Below, one piece after another: positions 24,677 to 32,493 of a stretch of 35,170 nucleotides of DNA. Each line of letters opens with the position of its first letter. The first letter of the stretch is position 1. The DNA comes from Methanothermococcus sp. SCGC AD-155-E23 (GTDB lineage Archaea; AGJL01; Methanococci; Methanococcales; Methanococcaceae). The stretch covers positions 1 to 35,170 of the forward strand of contig JAHEQA010000008.1 in NCBI GenBank assembly GCA_019561615.1, given 5' to 3'. The position numbers and the translations under genes were made by a program. The notes beneath the pieces are model-generated. The model saw nothing but the letters and a program-made list of their open reading frames with translations, did not search any database and was not told the DNA's origin.

Positions 24677-25780
24677 TTATAAAAACCTTGTTAATCTAAT
24701 GGCATTAAATCTACACATCTCGTGGCAACAGTAGCAGTTTATACACTTCTTCCTATCTATCTCCAAGTTATCTAAAGAGATAGCTCCTACAGGACATATC
24801 TTCTCACATACACCACATCTTCTACATCTCCTCCTATCTATCCTAGGTTTCTCTATCATAGTAGAGAATATCAACTTCAGGATAAAAGGAGGTAGTATGG
24901 ATGTGAGATAGAAGGTAAGTGGTTTTCTAAACTTTATCCTGGGAACATCCTTTAAATCCCTTCTTTTAACATCCTCTTCAACCTCTAGAATCTCCAAATC
25001 GTCCTTCCAGTTATATCTCTCACCAATTAAGATCCTGTTGGTTAGGACATCTGTAGGGTTGTATCCTATGTAGTAGGTTGCAAGGATATCCAATGCCAGG
25101 GCATCCCTAGAGGCTATTACCACCTTGGAGTTTACAGGTCTTCCATTACTTGGGCCGTTACCCTCCATTCCCCAGATACCATCTATTACAGAGACTATCT
25201 CTCTCCCCTTTACTAGAAATCTGTATAGCTCCACTAGAAGTTGTGCAAAATCCTGCTCCCTGGGAAAGTACTTATGAAGTTTTGGTTTCAATCCTCCAGG
25301 TATACAGCCGTATAGATTTTTAACAGCCCCAGTGTATCTAGTGAGGACATGGGTTTTCAACTTTGGCAGGTTTACTATCAGATCACTGTCCATTACAGTC
25401 TTTGAAATTACCAGGGAGGTATTTAACAACTTTACCTTTACACCTCTGTCCCTCTCAAAGGGTAAAAAAGAGATATGGTATTTCTCACAGATATCCTTTA
25501 TCCTGGAAACCTCATAGGCCCTCTCGGTGGAGAAACCTGAGGACTCTCCCACCACAATCCTATCCCTCTCTACCCCTCTCACCTCTATTAGATAGCTCAG
25601 GATCCACTCTAGAAAGGCTGGATGTGTGGTTACATGTTTATCTGGTGGATAGGGCCCTAATATGTTAGGTTTTACAAGTATCCTGTTATACCCTTCTAGG
25701 TTGTCAAAGGTTAGATCCAGTAGGTTGTACCTCCTTTTAAGGAGGTTGTAGTCCTCAACAATACTGTAGTATACCTTCAT
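24677..25780 (-). CDS. DUF362 protein with C-terminal 2[4Fe-4S] ferredoxin domain
   Basis: A 367-residue protein. The N-terminal ~300 residues are a DUF362 domain (NRILVKPNILGPYPPDKHVTTHP, VGESSGFSTERAYE, LIVNLPKLKTHVLTRYTGAVKNLYG, VIDGIWGMEGNGPSNG). The C-terminal ~50 residues hold two clusters, CRRCGVCEKICPVGAI and CINCYCCHEMCRFNAI, each with four cysteines for a [4Fe-4S] centre. A short hydrophobic stretch (FYLTSILPPFILKLIF) lies between them, so membrane association is possible. Function is unknown; an electron-transfer role is likely. Upstream of ehbC-ehbD, it may donate to or receive electrons from Ehb. ATG at 25780 has AGGTGTAAGG upstream; it is divergent from the DUF483-like gene across 23 bases. 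Confidence 0.85.
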   Translation of the reverse strand: MKVYYSIVEDYNLLKRRYNLLDLTFDNLEGYNRILVKPNILGPYPPDKHVTTHPAFLEWILSYLIEVRGVERDRIVVGESSGFSTERAYEVSRIKDICEKYHISFLPFERDRGVKVKLLNTSLVISKTVMDSDLIVNLPKLKTHVLTRYTGAVKNLYGCIPGGLKPKLHKYFPREQDFAQLLVELYRFLVKGREIVSVIDGIWGMEGNGPSNGRPVNSKVVIASRDALALDILATYYIGYNPTDVLTNRILIGERYNWKDDLEILEVEEDVKRRDLKDVPRIKFRKPLTFYLTSILPPFILKLIFSTMIEKPRIDRRRCRRCGVCEKICPVGAISLDNLEIDRKKCINCYCCHEMCRFNAIRLTRFL

Positions 25781-25803
25781 CCTTACACCTAAGAGGGATT
25801 AGT

Positions 25804-26379
25804 ATGGATGCAGTCAGTACTATGGAGGAGATACTTAGAAGGATAATATCTCTAAGAAAAAATCTTGAGGAGGATTTGAAACATATATCCCATCATATCC
25901 AGAAAATGGATGAGGAGGTATTCAACTTTGTAGTATCCAGGCTTAAAAAGGAGATTGAAATTGTTAAGAGGTATAAACCTCCAGTTAGACCTGCCATAGA
26001 TCCCCTGGTATCCTCCTACCTAGGTGTCTACTCTGGATTGGAGTTTGCAGGGGAGTACGGGAAGTTGATGGGATATCCAAGTTGCTGCATTGAATCCTTT
26101 AAATCTGTAAGGTTTGCCATAGATGAAGAGCACCTTAAGGAGGCTGAAAGTTTTAAAGGAGAGGGAAAATTTGCTGTAGTGATAACCTCAGGTTTTATAC
26201 CCTGTAGTTTAAAATGTAGGGAGGCCTGGAGAAGGTGTCTTATAGGTGTAGTATCCCAGAGGGAGTATAAGAGGATAATTAAGTTAGAGGAGGAGTTGTC
26301 TAGAGAACTTCCCCATTACCACGGTGGATATACTGAGTACTACGAGAAGATAGTACTTTTATCTCCTACTTCCAGATAA
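25804..26379 (+). CDS. DUF483-like conserved methanogen protein, cysteine-containing
   Basis: A 191-residue soluble protein that I recall only as a DUF483-type family of Methanococcales. The first ~60 residues look like a helical coiled coil ([19 protein letters not shown]). The centre carries [10 protein letters not shown] (C94, C95) and then [17 protein letters not shown] (C134, C138, C145), a cluster of five cysteines suitable for a metal or Fe-S site or redox disulfides. The C-terminus is charged and ends PTSR. ATG at 25804 has AGAGGGATTAG upstream; ATG at 25822 is an alternative. Its end overlaps the convergent valS end by 14 bases. No enzyme motif is recognisable. Confidence 0.65.
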   Translation: MDAVSTMEEILRRIISLRKNLEEDLKHISHHIQKMDEEVFNFVVSRLKKEIEIVKRYKPPVRPAIDPLVSSYLGVYSGLEFAGEYGKLMGYPSCCIESFKSVRFAIDEEHLKEAESFKGEGKFAVVITSGFIPCSLKCREAWRRCLIGVVSQREYKRIIKLEEELSRELPHYHGGYTEYYEKIVLLSPTSR

Positions 26380-29026
26380 TGGCAACCCCATCTACAACCC
26401 CCTCTATATCTACGGCATCTACCATTTCACCCTCACTGAAGAGTGCCCTCTTAAGGGACTTGATATGCTCCCTACATATTAGACCAAACTCAGTTTCAAC
26501 ACCCTCCTGAAGTATCCTCTCAATGGTCTCCTCCTCTGCATTTTTTATAAAGTCCATAACCTTCTTAGAATCCTTTTTAAACTGTGGACCTATCTTGGAT
26601 TTGTCAGGTACAACCTCTACTATCTTCTGCTCCAACTTAGGTTTACCCTGTATAACCTTTAACTCCTGGATATTTAACGTTCCCTTTATATCCCTCACAA
26701 CCTTTAACATCCTCTCGTAATCCATCTTATCCAGGAGGTATATCTCAACCCTTCTCAAGGGGGCATTTAGAGGCATACCCCTCTGGGCCTTGTACCTCCT
26801 TATAGAGGCTACCACCTTCTTAGCCAACTCTCCAACACTCTCCATCTCCTCATCTATCATATCCTCCTGGACCTTACACCAACTGGTATGGAGGTTCTCC
26901 ACCTTGTAAATATCTCCCACTATCTGGGCGAAGTGTGGGGCAAAGGGTGCCAGGAGTCTTAAAACGTTAGTTATCACATAGTAGAGGGTATATAGACAGT
27001 GGAACCTATCCCTCTCAGCCTCCTCCCTGTACAACCTGTACTTAACCATCTCTATGTAGTGGTCACAGAACTCATGCCACAGGAACTTCTGGATGTTAAC
27101 TATGGTGTTAAACCTGTAGTTCTCCAGGTCTTCAGTAACCCTCTTAATAAGTCTATTTAACTTACTTATTATCCAGAGATCCACTGGATTGTCTAGGGTG
27201 ACATTCCCCCTCTCTATAGCTCTCTTTATCTCCTCTATGGTTTTATCCTCCAGGTGCATCTTTGCAAACCTTGCAGCATTCCAGAACTTCCTAAGGAATC
27301 TATAGTTGTAGTCAACGTCCTTCCAGGCAAAGGGTACGTCGTTTCCAAGGGAACTGTTGGCAGCCCACATCCTTAGGGCATCTACCCCATACCTCTCGGT
27401 AATCTCAGAGGGTTCTACTACGTTCCCCCTACTTTTACTCATCTTGTGACCATCCTCTCCAAATACCATACCGTTTATTACTATCTCCTCCCAGGGTTTC
27501 ATACCTGTAAGGGCAATGGACTTTACAATGGTGTAGAAGGCCCAGGTCCTTATAATGTCATGTCCCTGAGGTCTCAGCTGCACTGGGTAGTGCTCCCTGA
27601 AGAAATCCTCGTCCTCCAACCATCCAGTTATTACCATGGGGGTGATGGAGGAGTCCATCCAGGTGTCTAGAACATCCCTCTCAGGTATAAGGTTTTTATT
27701 CCCACATTTACAGGTGTAGGGGCACTCCACTGTAGGATCTATTGGAAGATCCTCCTCCCTGGCAACTATTATCTCTCCACACTCTGGGCAGTACCATACA
27801 GGGATAGGTGTGGCGAATATCCTCTGTCTACTTATACACCAGTCCCAGTCTAAGTCCTCCATCCACTGTAGTAGTCTCTTCTTCATATACTCGGGGGTCC
27901 ACTTGATCTCCTCAACTACCCTCCTGATCTCAGGCATCAACTTCCTTATATTTACAAACCACTGGTCTCCAACGATAATCTCTATGGGGGTTTTACACCT
28001 CCAACATACACCAACCTTCTGTTTTATACGCTCCTGTTTCAGGAGATAACCCTCCCTTCTCAGATCCTCTATTATCCTCTTTCTCGCCTCCTCAGTTTTC
28101 AATCCTGCATACTTGCCACATATCTCTGTAAGTTCCCCCCTCTCATTTATAGCCTTCTTAATCTCAAGTCCATGTCTATTTACCCAGAGGACGTCTGTCT
28201 TGTCTCCAAAGGTACAGACCATGACAACCCCAGTACCAAATTCCCTATCTACATCCTCATCCCCGTACACCTTAACCTCGTAGTTGAAGAGGGGTACCTT
28301 GACAGTCTTTCCAATTACATCCCTGTACCTCTCATCCTCTGGATGTACTACTATACCTACACAGGCAGGTAGAAGTTCAGGCCTGGTAGTTGCCACTACT
28401 AAGTATTTGTCCTCCTCATCTGCATAGGGGAACTTGATGTAATTGAGATAGGTCTCCCTCTCTATGTAGTTTACCTCTGCAAAGGCTATGGCAGTTTGAC
28501 ACCTTGGACACCAGTTGACAGGGTGCTTCCCCCTGTAGATAAGACCATCCCTGTACATCCTAACAAATGCAGTTTGGGACTTCCTGATATACTCAGGTTT
28601 CATGGTGATGTACTCCCTACTCCAGTCTATAGATATACCAAGGGATTTCACCTGTTCCCTCATCTTTTTAATGTTCTCCTCTGTAAGTTTTATACAGAGT
28701 TTTCTAAACTCCTCCCTGTCTACATCAGATTTTGTTATGTTGTAGATCTCCTCAACTTTAACCTCTGTTGGAAGACCATGGCAGTCCCATCCCTGTGGGA
28801 AGAGTACGTCGTAGTTGTTCATCCTTTTAAATCTCGCTATTATATCCATATAGGTCCAGTTTAGGGCATGCCCCAGATGCATACTCCCTGTAGGGTATGG
28901 AGGTGGAGTGTCTATAACGTAGTGAGGTTTATTTTTATCGTTTTTAAACCTGTATATCCCTTCCTCCTCCCATTTCTTCTGTACCTCCTTTTCCAGTTCT
29001 AGTGAATACTCCTTTGGCATCTCCAT
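26366..29026 (-). CDS. valS: Valyl-tRNA synthetase
   Basis: An 886-residue class I synthetase that attaches valine to tRNA-Val. [13 protein letters not shown] (residues 41-53) is the HIGH box, and [17 protein letters not shown] marks the ValRS subgroup. The editing (CP1) domain carries zinc-type pairs such as NWCPRCQ and VCWRCKT, with more in WYCPECG and CKCG. The KMSKS box ([14 protein letters not shown]) is near residue 529. The anticodon domain ([21 protein letters not shown]) and a C-terminal helical region complete it. Length is normal and there is no intein. Start ATG at 29026 is preceded by GAGGGGGAAAT. The 125-base gap before the V4R gene serves as its upstream region, with ACTATATTTG at about 29092-29101 a possible TATA element. 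Confidence 0.96.
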   Translation of the reverse strand: MEMPKEYSLELEKEVQKKWEEEGIYRFKNDKNKPHYVIDTPPPYPTGSMHLGHALNWTYMDIIARFKRMNNYDVLFPQGWDCHGLPTEVKVEEIYNITKSDVDREEFRKLCIKLTEENIKKMREQVKSLGISIDWSREYITMKPEYIRKSQTAFVRMYRDGLIYRGKHPVNWCPRCQTAIAFAEVNYIERETYLNYIKFPYADEEDKYLVVATTRPELLPACVGIVVHPEDERYRDVIGKTVKVPLFNYEVKVYGDEDVDREFGTGVVMVCTFGDKTDVLWVNRHGLEIKKAINERGELTEICGKYAGLKTEEARKRIIEDLRREGYLLKQERIKQKVGVCWRCKTPIEIIVGDQWFVNIRKLMPEIRRVVEEIKWTPEYMKKRLLQWMEDLDWDWCISRQRIFATPIPVWYCPECGEIIVAREEDLPIDPTVECPYTCKCGNKNLIPERDVLDTWMDSSITPMVITGWLEDEDFFREHYPVQLRPQGHDIIRTWAFYTIVKSIALTGMKPWEEIVINGMVFGEDGHKMSKSRGNVVEPSEITERYGVDALRMWAANSSLGNDVPFAWKDVDYNYRFLRKFWNAARFAKMHLEDKTIEEIKRAIERGNVTLDNPVDLWIISKLNRLIKRVTEDLENYRFNTIVNIQKFLWHEFCDHYIEMVKYRLYREEAERDRFHCLYTLYYVITNVLRLLAPFAPHFAQIVGDIYKVENLHTSWCKVQEDMIDEEMESVGELAKKVVASIRRYKAQRGMPLNAPLRRVEIYLLDKMDYERMLKVVRDIKGTLNIQELKVIQGKPKLEQKIVEVVPDKSKIGPQFKKDSKKVMDFIKNAEEETIERILQEGVETEFGLICREHIKSLKRALFSEGEMVDAVDIEGVVDGVAIIWK

Positions 29027-29151
29027 ATTTCCCCCTCAGATGTTATTTTTTCCGACCATTACTGTAAACTTTAAGTAGGATTAGCAAAAACAAATATAGT
29101 AATAGTTAAATTTTTAGAATTTTAAATAATGCCTGGCCCTGGGGGGTATCT

Positions 29152-29778
29152 ATGGTAGACATCTCCAATTTTTTAAAGAAGATCTTTAAGTTAAAGAAAG
29201 ACAGAGAGGATGGAAATTTAGAGAAAGTTCAGATGGCTACTAATACTAGGGACCAGCAAGATGAAAAGGGAGACACTGATCCTAGCAACAAGGAGGAGAA
29301 ATCTAAGAGTACATATAAGCGACTGTGTTTACCCCTTAACTATGAAGAGCTATCTAGGGTAGACAGACCTACCCTAGGTAGATATGTAGATGTGGTGGTA
29401 TTTAGGGCATTTGTATTTTCTATTATAAAATACTTGGGATTCAACTCTACCCATAAGATATACAGTGCTGGGAAAGGTTTTGGAAAAAGTTTAAGGGTTA
29501 GAACTATGGATGATTTGATCAGGTATTTCAGGGAGCTGGGGATAGGGATTGTAGAGGTGGTGGAGAAAAATCCAGTGCTGAGGATCCGGATATATGAGTC
29601 TGTTTTCTGTTCAGGTTTTCCAAATATTGGTGAATGTGTATGTCACTACGAGAGAGGCATACTTGCAGGATGCCTAGAAAATATACTGAATAAGAAGGTG
29701 GAGGTTGTTGAAACCAGGTGTTGTGCCTGTGGAGATGACTACTGTGAGTTTGAGGTACGTATCCCTGGAGAGAGGTAA
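29152..29778 (+). CDS. V4R-domain protein with basic amphipathic N-terminus
   Basis: A 208-residue protein. Residues 1-19 (VDISNFLKKIFKLKKDRE) are basic and amphipathic, then residues 20-55 are a highly charged, polar, low-complexity linker. From about residue 65 comes a V4R (4-vinyl reductase-type) domain with RVDRPTLG, GKGFGKSL, a cysteine at 153, C162-x-C164, C174, and the closing cluster C190, C191, C193 and C198 in TRCCACGDDYCEFEV. V4R domains bind small aromatic or hydrocarbon ligands or metals and often serve as sensors. No output domain is attached. ATG at 29152 has GGGGGGT upstream. The end overlaps the convergent kinase gene by 40 bases. A role as sensor for the neighbouring kinase is conceivable but unproven. 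Confidence 0.8.
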   Translation: MVDISNFLKKIFKLKKDREDGNLEKVQMATNTRDQQDEKGDTDPSNKEEKSKSTYKRLCLPLNYEELSRVDRPTLGRYVDVVVFRAFVFSIIKYLGFNSTHKIYSAGKGFGKSLRVRTMDDLIRYFRELGIGIVEVVEKNPVLRIRIYESVFCSGFPNIGECVCHYERGILAGCLENILNKKVEVVETRCCACGDDYCEFEVRIPGER

Positions 29779-30431
29779 CTATTTTTCATGTATTTTTTAT
29801 ACCTTTTTGCAAACCTTATTATATAGTCTCTCTCAGTCTCCGATATATTTAATATCTCGCAGGTTTTCCTTGCAATAAAGGACTTGCCAAAGAAGAGGGA
29901 TAGTGCACTGGTGAAGTTACGAGGGGTCCTTCCAATTTTTGCACTACCAAAATCTATTATATATACCTTGGGAGGTTTTAACACTATATGCTTTCCCCCC
30001 TGTATCTCACCGTGGTCTATTCCATGGATGTCTAGACGAAGGCACTGTTTCAAAACCTCCTTTACAATATTTAAATACTCCTCTCTATCTATATCCCCAC
30101 TGTTAATATAGTCTTTCAAGGTAATTCCATCTATGTACTCCATTACAAGGTAGTCCCTGGAGAAGGTATACAACTTGGGACCTATACCTAGGGCATTTAC
30201 CTCTTTTAGGATACAACCCTCCTGGTAGATGGTATTCTTGGCATCTAACCTAGGTACCTTTATGGCAACTTCCCTACCCCTGTATATACCTTTAAATACC
30301 ACTCCCCTATGTCCCTTCCCCAGTATATCTAGGAGCCTTATCCCCTGACTCTTCAATATTTCCTCCAGTCTCCTCCAATCTATCAGTCCACCTATAACAC
30401 TATGCTCCCTGAATCTATCTAGGTTGTTCAT
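29739..30431 (-). CDS. Atypical archaeal serine/threonine protein kinase (COG2112-like)
   Basis: About 230 residues of a minimal kinase fold. The glycine loop is ILGKGHRGVVFKG (residues 36-48), the ATP-binding lysine K58 lies in VAIKVP, and an E-rich helix C follows (YQEGCILKEVN). The catalytic loop reads GIDHGEIQGGKHIVL (137-151), with DHGE instead of the usual HRDLKxxN, and the DFG is IDFGSA at 160-162. This fits the archaeal predicted-kinase family COG2112, related to the RIO/Bud32 side of the kinases. A longer frame opens at 30488, but ATG at 30431 has GGGAAAGGTT upstream. The N-terminal ~30 residues precede the fold. It is divergent from the RecJ-like gene across 37 bases. Confidence 0.75.
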   Translation of the reverse strand: MNNLDRFREHSVIGGLIDWRRLEEILKSQGIRLLDILGKGHRGVVFKGIYRGREVAIKVPRLDAKNTIYQEGCILKEVNALGIGPKLYTFSRDYLVMEYIDGITLKDYINSGDIDREEYLNIVKEVLKQCLRLDIHGIDHGEIQGGKHIVLKPPKVYIIDFGSAKIGRTPRNFTSALSLFFGKSFIARKTCEILNISETERDYIIRFAKRYKKYMKNSYLSPGIRTSNSQ

Positions 30432-30468
30432 AACCTTTCCCTGAGAGTAACTATAAGGAGGGGTATTT

Positions 30469-31812
30469 ATGTTAAGTGATGTATTCAAAGATAGGAAGGT
30501 ATACGAGAAGTACAGGAAGACTGTAGAGGAGATTAAGGAGAAGATAAAAGATCACGATGGATTGGTAAGGGTAATTACCCACTACGATGCAGATGGACTG
30601 TCTGCAGGTGCCATAATTATAAAGATGCTCTATAGACTGAACAAGAACTTCCACCTCTCCATAGTGGAGCATCTAAATGAGAAAGTTATCAACAGGATAT
30701 ATAGGGAGTACAACAACCCCCTCTATATCTTCTGTGATATGGGTAGTGCCTACATCGATGTAATTGCAGAGAGGGACATGAATGCTATTATCCTAGATCA
30801 CCACCCTCCCAAGTTAAGGTATACCAAGGTGGAGGAGGTGCATCAACTTAACCCCCATATATTCAACCTTAACGGGGCAAGGGAGATTTCAGCAAGTGGT
30901 GTCTGTTATCTTGTAGCCAGGGAGTATGGATTTTACGACCTAAGTATATTTGCCATTGTAGGGGCTATTGGAGATGTGCAACATGAGCCCTTCCTAGGTA
31001 TGAACAAGTTCATTGTAAAGGAGGCCAGGGAGCATGGTTATCTAAGGGAGATAGTAAAGGACATTATCTATAACGCCTACGACCTACCTATCTGGCAGTC
31101 TATAATGTACTCTACAAGACCTTATATCAAGGAGTTAAGTGACGAGGAGAGTGTAATAAACTTCTTGAAGGAGTTGGGGATAGATCCCAACAAAACCTAC
31201 TTGGAGGGAGAGGAGAGGGATAAGTTAGTCTCAGCACTTAAGAAGTATGTAGATGAATCCCAGATCCTTGTGGATAGATATATTATAAAACATAAGATAG
31301 AGGATGCCTTCTATCTCTCAGAGATCCTTAACGCCTGTGGTAAGAGGGGTATGGGTTCTGTAGGTATAGGTGTTGCCCTAGAGGACGAGGAGTGTATCAA
31401 GATAGGAAGGGAGATGTACATCAAGTACAAGAGGGATATAATAGAACAACTGAAGAGTATAGAACTCCATAGGTTGAACAACATAGAGTACTTCTTTGGA
31501 AAGAAGGGTACCATTGGACATATGGCCTCTCTACTTGTAAGGGATAAACCAGTTATTGGTATCTACGAGGAGGAGGGTTACTACAAGATCTCCTCCAGGG
31601 GTAACAGGTTGTTGGTGGAGAGGGGGTTGGACCTCTCAAAGGCTATGGGTGTTGCCTCCCAGTTTGGAGGTAGTGGTGGAGGTCACAACATAGCCGCCGG
31701 TGCAAGGATACCTAAGGTATACCTCAGTGCCTTTCTACAGAAGGTGGATGAGATTGTAGGAGAACAGTTGAAGGGGGAGAAGAAAGAGGTTGAGGAGAAT
31801 CAGGTGGTTTAA
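30469..31812 (+). CDS. RecJ-like DHH-family phosphoesterase/exonuclease
   Basis: A 447-residue protein of the DHH superfamily. The first metal motif is THYDADGLSAGAII (HYDADG at residues 38-43), the signature DHHPPK starts at residue 110, GAIGDVQ marks another metal aspartate, and a DHHA1-type C-terminal GGSGGGHNIAAGA ends around residue 400. In archaea such proteins are RecJ-like single-strand nucleases, including the GINS-associated GAN; others are oligoribonucleases, so the exact role is open. ATG at 30469 has AAGGAGGGG upstream. The stop overlaps the convergent thpR stop by 4 bases. Confidence 0.85.
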   Translation: MLSDVFKDRKVYEKYRKTVEEIKEKIKDHDGLVRVITHYDADGLSAGAIIIKMLYRLNKNFHLSIVEHLNEKVINRIYREYNNPLYIFCDMGSAYIDVIAERDMNAIILDHHPPKLRYTKVEEVHQLNPHIFNLNGAREISASGVCYLVAREYGFYDLSIFAIVGAIGDVQHEPFLGMNKFIVKEAREHGYLREIVKDIIYNAYDLPIWQSIMYSTRPYIKELSDEESVINFLKELGIDPNKTYLEGEERDKLVSALKKYVDESQILVDRYIIKHKIEDAFYLSEILNACGKRGMGSVGIGVALEDEECIKIGREMYIKYKRDIIEQLKSIELHRLNNIEYFFGKKGTIGHMASLLVRDKPVIGIYEEEGYYKISSRGNRLLVERGLDLSKAMGVASQFGGSGGGHNIAAGARIPKVYLSAFLQKVDEIVGEQLKGEKKEVEENQVV

Positions 31813-32330
31813 AAATCCCATCTCTTAAGTACCTCGTAGATCGGCCCACTCCTTGTTAAGGTACTTTTCATCAGTACTATACTCTCCACATAGAGGGTTC
31901 CAATATCCACATCCCTGTATTTCCTTATCCTCTCCTTAAGAAGTCTCTTATTTTTAAGGAACTTTACCCTCCCAATGGTAATATGGGGTATGTACTCCCT
32001 CTCCCTTTTAAAGTTCAGATCTTCCAGTCTCCTATCTACCTCCTCAAAGAGAGGTTCAAGATTGGAGGCTCCTACCCAGATAACCCTTATATAGTTCTCG
32101 TTGGGGAATGTTCCTAAACCCCCTATACGACTTTCCACAGGTTCCAGGGATAGATCCATACCCTTAATATCCTCTACAGTTTCCTCCCCAATCTCACCGA
32201 GAAATTTAACTGTTATATGAAGGTTTTCCCTCTCAACTAGTTTAATACCCTCTATCCTAAAGTTTCTCTTTAGATCCTCCAATCCCTCAACTATCTCCTC
32301 ACTTAATTCAATAGCCAGGAAACACCTCAT
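31809..32330 (-). CDS. thpR: RNA 2',3'-cyclic phosphodiesterase ThpR (2H/LigT family)
   Basis: A 173-residue 2H phosphoesterase. The two catalytic H-x-T motifs are HITVKFLGE (about residue 43) and HITIGRVKF (about residue 128), and the opening MRCFLAIELSEEIVE is typical. It hydrolyses 2',3'-cyclic phosphate RNA ends or ligates tRNA halves in vitro; the biological substrate in archaea is unsettled. Length is normal. ATG at 32330 lies 4 bases after the stop of the small Trm112-like gene, so the two are likely co-translated. Confidence 0.92.
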   Translation of the reverse strand: MRCFLAIELSEEIVEGLEDLKRNFRIEGIKLVERENLHITVKFLGEIGEETVEDIKGMDLSLEPVESRIGGLGTFPNENYIRVIWVGASNLEPLFEEVDRRLEDLNFKREREYIPHITIGRVKFLKNKRLLKERIRKYRDVDIGTLYVESIVLMKSTLTRSGPIYEVLKRWDF

Positions 32331-32334
32331 ACTT

Positions 32335-32493
32335 TCACTTTCTCAGTAGTATGGGTATGTCATCTACTATGGGATAGCTCTCTCCACATCTCTTACATTG
32401 AAGTTTGTACTCCATCTTTTCCTCTAGAAGTTCTAGATCCCCTCCACAGGCTGGACACTGGAGTATATCTAGATATTCCCTTACCCAGGTCAT
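32335..32493 (-). CDS. Trm112-like small zinc protein
   Basis: A 52-residue protein, short enough to be missed by usual cut-offs. It starts TWVREYLDILQCPACGGDL and continues to LQCKRCGESYPIVDDIPILL. C13-x2-C16 and C33-x2-C36 form a zinc site, and YPIVDDIPILL is the Trm112/UPF0434 hallmark. Trm112 proteins bind and stabilise several SAM methyltransferases acting on tRNA, rRNA or release factors in archaea and eukaryotes. Its ATG overlaps the purB TGA as ATGA, and thpR follows, so an RNA-related role is plausible. Confidence 0.8.
   Translation of the reverse strand: MTWVREYLDILQCPACGGDLELLEEKMEYKLQCKRCGESYPIVDDIPILLRK

Noticed and set aside
29027-29151. Possible structured RNA or tRNA in the longest intergenic gap
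   Set aside because: No cloverleaf, CCA end or stable stem was found; the gap is AT-rich promoter-like sequence followed by a GGGGGGT ribosome-binding site.
30432-30488. N-terminal extension of the kinase from 30488
   Set aside because: It would overlap the recJ-like start, and ATG at 30431 carries the better upstream GGGAAAGG site.
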